From DATAES01 sp963802415 (GTDB lineage: Bacteria > Actinomycetota > Acidimicrobiia > Acidimicrobiales > JACDCH01): a DNA stretch of 64,000 nucleotides. The notes beneath the pieces are model-generated. The model saw only the letters and a program-made list of their open reading frames with translations, ran no database searches and was not told the origin of the DNA. Positions 59,666 through 64,000 of this stretch are shown piece by piece. How positions within the stretch are numbered: position 1 is the stretch's first letter; each line of letters opens with the position of its first letter. The stretch spans positions 806,001-870,000 of the forward strand of contig CAWDIH010000002.1 of NCBI GenBank assembly GCA_963802415.1, written 5' to 3'. Made by a program: the position numbers and the translations under genes.

Positions 59666-61250
59666 CGTACCAACTCCGCTTCCCGAGGCGGTCGAGATCT
59701 ACGACACGACGTTGCGCGACGGCTCGCAGCTCGAGGGCATCTCGCTCACGGTCGACGACAAGCTGCGCATCGCCGAGCAGCTCGATCACCTTGGCGTCCA
59801 CTACATCGAGGGCGGCTGGCCTGGTGCCAACCCGAAGGACGACGAGTTCTTTCAACGCGCCGCGACCGAGCTCGATCTCACCACGTCCACGCTCGTCGCG
59901 TTCGGGTCGACGCGTCGGGTCAAGGGCAAGGTCGACGAAGACGAGACCCTGCAGCATCTCGTGAAGGCGAACACGTCGACTGTGTGCATCGTCGGCAAGG
60001 CGTGGGACTACCACGTCACCGAAACGCTGCGAACCACACTCGACGAAGGCGTCGCGATGGTGGCCGACTCGATCGAGTTCCTGCAGGGCCATGGCCTCAG
60101 GACGATGTACGACGCCGAGCATTTCTTCGACGGCTACAAGCACAATCCCGAGTTCGCCCTGCGTGTGCTCGAAGCGGCGGCGTTGAAGGGTTGCGACTGC
60201 CTCGTGCTGTGCGACACCAACGGCGGCTCGCTGCCAAGCGAAGTCGAGCAGATCGTCCGCGATGTCGTCGCGTACGTCGGCAACGACGTTTCCGTCGGTG
60301 TGCATCTACACGACGACGCGGGATGTGGTGTGGCCAACGCGCTGGCCGGTGTGCGGGGCGGAGCGACACAGGTGCAGGGAACGATCAACGGCTACGGCGA
60401 ACGAACCGGTAACTGCAATCTCACGACGATCATCCCCGATCTCACATTGAAGATGGGCGTGCGCACGTTGCCCGAAGGACGCATGGAGCGCTTGACCGCA
60501 GTTGCGCATCACGTCGCAGAGCTCGTCAACATCACGCCGCACCCGCAACAGCCCTATGTCGGCTCGTCGTCGTTCGCGCACAAGGCCGGCCTGCACGTGT
60601 CGGCGATCGCCAGGCGCCCGGATGCCTACGAGCACGTCGATCCCAACCTCGTCGGGAACGGCACGCGCTTCGTCGTGTCCGAGCTCGCAGGGAAGTCGAC
60701 GCTCGAGATGAAGGCCAAAGAGCTCGGCCTCGAGCTTGACGGCAAGGCGTTGAACGACGTTGTCCGCCAGCTGAAGGAGCTCGAGCACCGCGGCTACCAC
60801 TTCGAGGCGGCGGACGGATCGCTCGAGCTGCTCATGCGCACGGCCTCGGGTTGGGAGCAGCCGTTCTTCCGGCTCGAGTCCTTCCGCGTGCTCGTCGAGC
60901 ACCGCGCCTCAGGGGAGTTCACCACCGAGGCGACGATCAAGTTGTGGATCGGCGACGAGCGGATCATCGCGACCGGAGAGGGCAACGGCCCGGTCAACGC
61001 ACTGGACACGGCGTTGCGGGAAGCGATCGGCGACCGGTTCCCCGACCTCGCGCACGTCCACCTCACCGACTACAAGGTGCGCGTCCTCGACACGCAGAAG
61101 GGCACGGGCGCAGTGACCCGCGTTCTCCTCGACTCGACCGACGGCGACCGGTCGTGGTCGACCATCGGCGTGAGCGAGAACATCATCGAAGCGAGCTGGC
61201 AGGCGCTCGTCGACTCGATCGCCTACGGCCTGCTCAAGTCGGCCCCCTAG
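59652..61250 (+). CDS. cimA: (R)-citramalate synthase
   Basis: Condenses pyruvate and acetyl-CoA to citramalate, which the Leu enzymes turn into 2-oxobutyrate for isoleucine, bypassing threonine deaminase. 532 residues. EIYDTTLRDGSQLEGISLTVDDKLRIAEQLDHLGVHYIEGGWPGANPKD is the CimA type, not LeuA. VGVHLHDDAGCGVANALAGV holds the metal histidines. The C-terminal LeuA-like regulatory domain is complete (DERIIATGEGNGPVNALDTALREA). It overlaps ilvE by 14 nt. Confidence 0.93.
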   Translation: MSPTDVPTPLPEAVEIYDTTLRDGSQLEGISLTVDDKLRIAEQLDHLGVHYIEGGWPGANPKDDEFFQRAATELDLTTSTLVAFGSTRRVKGKVDEDETLQHLVKANTSTVCIVGKAWDYHVTETLRTTLDEGVAMVADSIEFLQGHGLRTMYDAEHFFDGYKHNPEFALRVLEAAALKGCDCLVLCDTNGGSLPSEVEQIVRDVVAYVGNDVSVGVHLHDDAGCGVANALAGVRGGATQVQGTINGYGERTGNCNLTTIIPDLTLKMGVRTLPEGRMERLTAVAHHVAELVNITPHPQQPYVGSSSFAHKAGLHVSAIARRPDAYEHVDPNLVGNGTRFVVSELAGKSTLEMKAKELGLELDGKALNDVVRQLKELEHRGYHFEAADGSLELLMRTASGWEQPFFRLESFRVLVEHRASGEFTTEATIKLWIGDERIIATGEGNGPVNALDTALREAIGDRFPDLAHVHLTDYKVRVLDTQKGTGAVTRVLLDSTDGDRSWSTIGVSENIIEASWQALVDSIAYGLLKSAP

Positions 61251-61302
61251 CGAATGCTGGTGCGCCGTGGCCGCTATGGCGGCCACGGCGACCCGAAGTT
61301 CG
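61251..61302 (+). repeat. family 1 hairpin element, copy E
   Basis: Begins at the base after the cimA stop. The stem is a perfect 12 bp (CGCCGTGGCCGC/GCGGCCACGGCG) with a TATG loop, unrelated in sequence to the stem of copy D. Flanks are CGAATGCTGG and ACCCGAAGTTCG. Confidence 0.85.
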
Positions 61303-61323
61303 GGACGTCGGAACCTCGGCCGG

Positions 61324-61329
61324 TAGCCT
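61324..61329 (+). promoter_or_regulatory. -10 box of the 61336 gene
   Basis: TAGCCT, 6 nt before the ATG at 61336. Confidence 0.5.
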
Positions 61330-61335
61330 CCGGGC

Positions 61336-61884
61336 ATGGCCGCTCCCGAATACGTGCCCGTCAAGCCGATGGACGACGTGCGCACGTACGAGTCGCCGCC
61401 GCGGCGGCCGGACCCGTGGCTGGCGACGCGGCCGGGCGACCTGACGACGGGCCAGCCCAGAGGCGTGCACTTCGGCAATCCAGGACCGGATCAGGGCTAC
61501 GCGCTCGTACTCGCTCGCCGCCTGCAGCACCGGGTGGTCCTCCAAGACGACGAGTCGCTCGACGACGCGATCCACGGCTGCGTCCCGATCGCGTTGAAGC
61601 GGGCTTCGCTCATGGGCCGCGCGCCGGTCATGCACGATCTCGTCCTCGCGTTCACGGTCTGGGGCTTCCTCGACGACACGCCTCCCCCCGAGCTCGTCGA
61701 GACGCGTAGGCCGGTCTTCGCGGGCCTGGCCCATCCTGGCCACCAGATCGAGCGTGAACATCTCCTCGCCATGGTCCCGACGACGACGCTCCGGCTGTCG
61801 CCCGAAGAGATCAAGACTCCCTACGTCGTCGACTGGAAATCGCTGCTCGATCTGCAAGACCCCGTGCACAGACACGATGGCTGA
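61336..61884 (+). CDS. conserved hypothetical protein upstream of gltX
   Basis: 182 residues, soluble. MAAPEYVPVKPMDDVRTYESPPRRPDPWLATRPGDL is a Pro-rich opening; RRLQHRVVLQDDESLDDAIHGCVPIALKRASLMGRAPVMHDLVLAFTVWGFLDDTPPPELV looks helical. I recall similar actinobacterial proteins without an assigned function. Its stop overlaps the gltX start by 8 nt, so it is probably translated together with the synthetase. Confidence 0.75.
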   Translation: MAAPEYVPVKPMDDVRTYESPPRRPDPWLATRPGDLTTGQPRGVHFGNPGPDQGYALVLARRLQHRVVLQDDESLDDAIHGCVPIALKRASLMGRAPVMHDLVLAFTVWGFLDDTPPPELVETRRPVFAGLAHPGHQIEREHLLAMVPTTTLRLSPEEIKTPYVVDWKSLLDLQDPVHRHDG

Positions 61885-63265
61885 CGCGGCGAGCGATCGA
61901 CCGCGCTGCCGATTCGCCCCATCGCCGACCGGCTATTTGCACGTCGGGTCCGCGCACTCCGCGTTGTGCAACTGGTTGTTCGCGCAGGCCAACGCCGCCG
62001 CCTTCCTCCTGCGGATCGAAGACACCGACGCGGAGCGCAACCGGCCCGAACTGACGGACACCATTCTCGACATGCTCCGGTGGCTCGGTCTCTATTGGGA
62101 TGGCGAACCGGTACACCAGTCCGATCGGTTCGGCGAGTACTCGGCTGCGGCCCGCAGGTTGATCGAAGCGCGCGTCGCGTATTGGTGCGATTGCACCCCG
62201 GAGCAGGTGCAGGCGCGCAACAAGGGGCGCGGCGGGAAGCCGGGCTACGACGGCTTCTGCCGCGACCGAGGTCTGGAACCAGGACCGGGTCGCGCGTTGC
62301 GTTTCCGCGTGCCGGACGACGGCGTTACGGGATGGGACGACTTGATCCGCGGCAAAGTCGCCTTCGACAACGTGGACATCGAGGACTTCGTCGTTGTTCG
62401 ATCGAACGGGAACCCGACCTTCTTCCTCGCCAACGTCGTGGACGACGCGGCGATGGGTATCACCCACGTCATCCGCGGTGAGGACCACGTCAACGGGACG
62501 CCGAAGTACTTGTTGCTCCGAGCTTCGCTCGGGTTCGGCGAGCCGCCGACGTTCGCGCATCTCCCTCTGCTCGTGAACGCGCAGCGCAAGAAGCTGTCCA
62601 AGCGACGCGACGACGTCTCGATGGCGAGCTACAAGGAGCGCGGGTTCTTGCCGGAGGCGATGCGGAACTACTTGTCGTTGCTCGGGTGGGGACCACCTGA
62701 CGAAGTCGAGGTCCGTCCGATCGAGGAGATCGTCGAGCTGTTTCGCCTCGAGGACGTCAATCCGTCGCCGGCGTTCTTCGACCTGAAGAAGCTCGAGCAC
62801 ATCAACGGTGAATGGATCCGCCGCCTCGACACGAACGACTTCGTCGGACGCAGCACGGAGTTCGTCGCCGGCGACGGAGAGCGCGCCGCGCTTTCGGCAC
62901 TCGGTTGGCTTGCGCAACAACGGGTAAAGGTGTTGAGCGAGTTGCCCGAGTACTTCGACTGGGTCGACGGGCCAGCCGACGACCCGAAGTCCTGGGAGAA
63001 GGCGATGAAGACTCCGGTCGCGAGAGAAGCCCTCGACGGCATCCTTTCCGACTACGAGGATGCGCCTTGGGAGCGCGACGAGCTCCATGAGCGATTCAAC
63101 TCGTTGGCGTCGCGCCTCGGCGTGAACCGGTCGAAGCTCGACGGCCCCATCCGAGTGCCGGTGACGGGGCGGACGAGGGGCCTCCCGCTGTTCGAGCTGT
63201 TCGAGTACTTGGGTCGGGACGAGACGTTGGCGCGATTGCGGGCGGGGAGAGCGCGTCTGGGATGA
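61877..63265 (+). CDS. gltX: glutamyl-tRNA synthetase
   Basis: Charges tRNA-Glu and, where GatCAB is used, tRNA-Gln. 462 residues from the ATG at 61877. CRFAPSPTGYLHVGSAHSALCNWLFA contains the HIGH-like HVGS. LRIEDTDAERNR, ANVVDDAAMGITHVIRGEDH and the KMSKS-like KLSKRRDD follow. A CxC pair in YWCDCTPEQV and a later Cys in FCRDRG may bind zinc. A non-discriminating form would be expected since no glutaminyl-tRNA synthetase is seen here, but this is not proven by sequence. Confidence 0.95.
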   Translation: MADAASDRPRCRFAPSPTGYLHVGSAHSALCNWLFAQANAAAFLLRIEDTDAERNRPELTDTILDMLRWLGLYWDGEPVHQSDRFGEYSAAARRLIEARVAYWCDCTPEQVQARNKGRGGKPGYDGFCRDRGLEPGPGRALRFRVPDDGVTGWDDLIRGKVAFDNVDIEDFVVVRSNGNPTFFLANVVDDAAMGITHVIRGEDHVNGTPKYLLLRASLGFGEPPTFAHLPLLVNAQRKKLSKRRDDVSMASYKERGFLPEAMRNYLSLLGWGPPDEVEVRPIEEIVELFRLEDVNPSPAFFDLKKLEHINGEWIRRLDTNDFVGRSTEFVAGDGERAALSALGWLAQQRVKVLSELPEYFDWVDGPADDPKSWEKAMKTPVAREALDGILSDYEDAPWERDELHERFNSLASRLGVNRSKLDGPIRVPVTGRTRGLPLFELFEYLGRDETLARLRAGRARLG

Positions 63266-63922
63266 CGGCGCCTGGGGGCGAACTTCATCGACGGAGGCCA
63301 CATTGGTGGCAGCGACACAAGGTCCTCGCCGCCGTCGCCGTGGTCTGCTTGGTGGTGTTCGCATATTTGGCGGCGACGTTCGCACAGGTGTGGCACGCGT
63401 CCGCGACAAGACGATGCCCGGCCGGCGCAAGCGATCATCGTGCTCGGCGCCGCGCAGTACGATGGCCGCCCGTCGAACGTGTTGCAAGCTCGACTCGATC
63501 ACGCCGTGAACCTTTACGACCGCAAGCTCGCTCCTCGCATCGTCGTGACGGGCGGCGGCCAGCCGGGCGATCGGTTCACAGAGGCGGCCGCGTCAGCGAA
63601 CTACCTCGAGCAGAAGGGCATCCCCGCCAGCGCGATCGAGCTCGAGACGACGAGCACCAACTCTCGAGACGAGCTCGCCGCTGCGGCCCGCTTCCTCCAC
63701 AAGCAGGGGATCGACGACGTGTTGCTCGTCTCCGACGGCTTCCATGCGTATCGCATCGACGCGATCGCCGACGAGGTTGGCCTGAACGCGCACGTGTCGC
63801 CCACGCCGAGCAGCCCAGTCAAGGGGTTCGACGAGCTCCGAGCCGACGTCCGCGAAACCGTCGCGGTGGCCGCGGGACGGTTGATCGGCTACGACCGACT
63901 CGACCGCTGGCTCGGCCGCTGA
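63262..63922 (+). CDS. YdcF/SanA family membrane protein (one frame break)
   Basis: DUF218-type protein implicated in envelope maintenance in other bacteria. An N-terminal membrane helix (VLAAVAVVCLVVFAYLAATFAQVW) is in the first frame. After a break near 63415 the sense reads AIIVLGAAQYDGRPSNVLQARLDHAVNLYDR, IVVTGGGQPGDRFTEAAASANYL and VSDGFHAYRIDAIA. About 219 residues. The ATG overlaps the gltX stop (ATGA), so it closes the 61336-gltX-ydcF unit. Confidence 0.78.
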
Positions 63923-63932
63923 CCTGTTCCGG

Positions 63933-63938
63933 TAAGGT
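63933..63938 (+). promoter_or_regulatory. -10 box of tRNA-Gln
   Basis: TAAGGT, 13 nt before the mature tRNA 5' end. No clear -35 box. Confidence 0.35.
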
Positions 63939-63951
63939 GACGAATCAGCCT

Positions 63952-64000
63952 TCGGGGGTGGTGTAATCGGTAACACGACAGGTTCTGGCCCTGTTATTGG
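63952..64000 (+). tRNA. tRNA-Gln (CTG), truncated by the window end
   Basis: Acceptor 5' strand TCGGGGG, T8-G9, D arm with GTGT/ACAC stem and an AATCGGTA loop, then anticodon stem ACAGG/CCTGT around TTCTGGC, placing CTG at the anticodon. The T arm and 3' acceptor strand are beyond the window. Confidence 0.85.

Overview
The window looks like chromosomal DNA from a high-GC actinobacterium, most likely the Acidimicrobiia or a close relative. Lineage clues are a mycothiol-dependent formaldehyde dehydrogenase (mscR), the complete GlgE alpha-glucan pathway, an Eis-type acetyltransferase, a PASTA-domain Ser/Thr kinase, and the order ligA - gatCAB - ilvBNC - serA - leuB - gltX - tRNA-Gln that is familiar from Actinobacteria. 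There is no integrase, transposase, prophage or CRISPR array: this is core metabolism.

Layout. 0-11 kb: mscR, then the GlgE cluster glgE-treS-mak-glgB followed by a GH57/DUF3536 glycosidase, a rhomboid protease and a small cysteine-rich protein. 12-20.6 kb: galT and a methyltransferase (minus strand), a membrane/MoxR cluster (membrane protein, DUF4129, DUF4350, MoxR ATPase, DUF58), and a divergent SpoIIM/RDD pair. 20.6-30.7 kb: cysteine desulfurase-mnmA, ligA, PASTA kinase, an SDR and a carotenoid-oxygenase-family enzyme. 30.7-36.6 kb: SCP2 protein, TetR regulator, ferredoxin, alpha/beta hydrolase and gatC-gatA-gatB, in a segment unusually dense in frame breaks. 36.6-64 kb: Eis, MATE transporter, then the branched-chain amino acid block (ilvD, ilvB-ilvN-ilvC, leuA, leuC-leuD with a divergent IclR regulator, leuB-ilvE-cimA), interleaved with serC, aspC, serA, an acyl-CoA synthetase, greA, gltX, a YdcF protein and a tRNA-Gln cut by the window end.

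Working together. The ilv/leu genes give valine, leucine and isoleucine; citramalate synthase supplies 2-oxobutyrate from pyruvate and acetyl-CoA. Three transcription units (ilvBNC, leuA, leuB-ilvE-cimA) each start with a tiny leader peptide rich in the amino acids they make, followed by two hairpins, the second an intrinsic terminator: textbook attenuators with pathway-matched codons. GlgE, TreS, Mak and GlgB convert trehalose to branched alpha-glucan. GatCAB and the nearby gltX and tRNA-Gln(CTG) fit the indirect route to Gln-tRNA.

Non-coding structure is the most novel part. Five dispersed copies of a ~52-nt element keep their flanks and a four-base loop while the two stem arms change together, which implies a selected hairpin. 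A second ~51-nt palindromic family occurs three times. At least 18 genes have a TAnnnT -10 box only 4-11 nt before the start codon, suggesting leaderless transcription as the default.

Data quality. Many genes in the first 36.6 kb, including essential ones (ligA, gatA, gatB, mnmA), are interrupted by one- or two-base frame breaks with homology continuing in another frame. I treat these as sequence errors, not pseudogenes, and give reconstructed spans.
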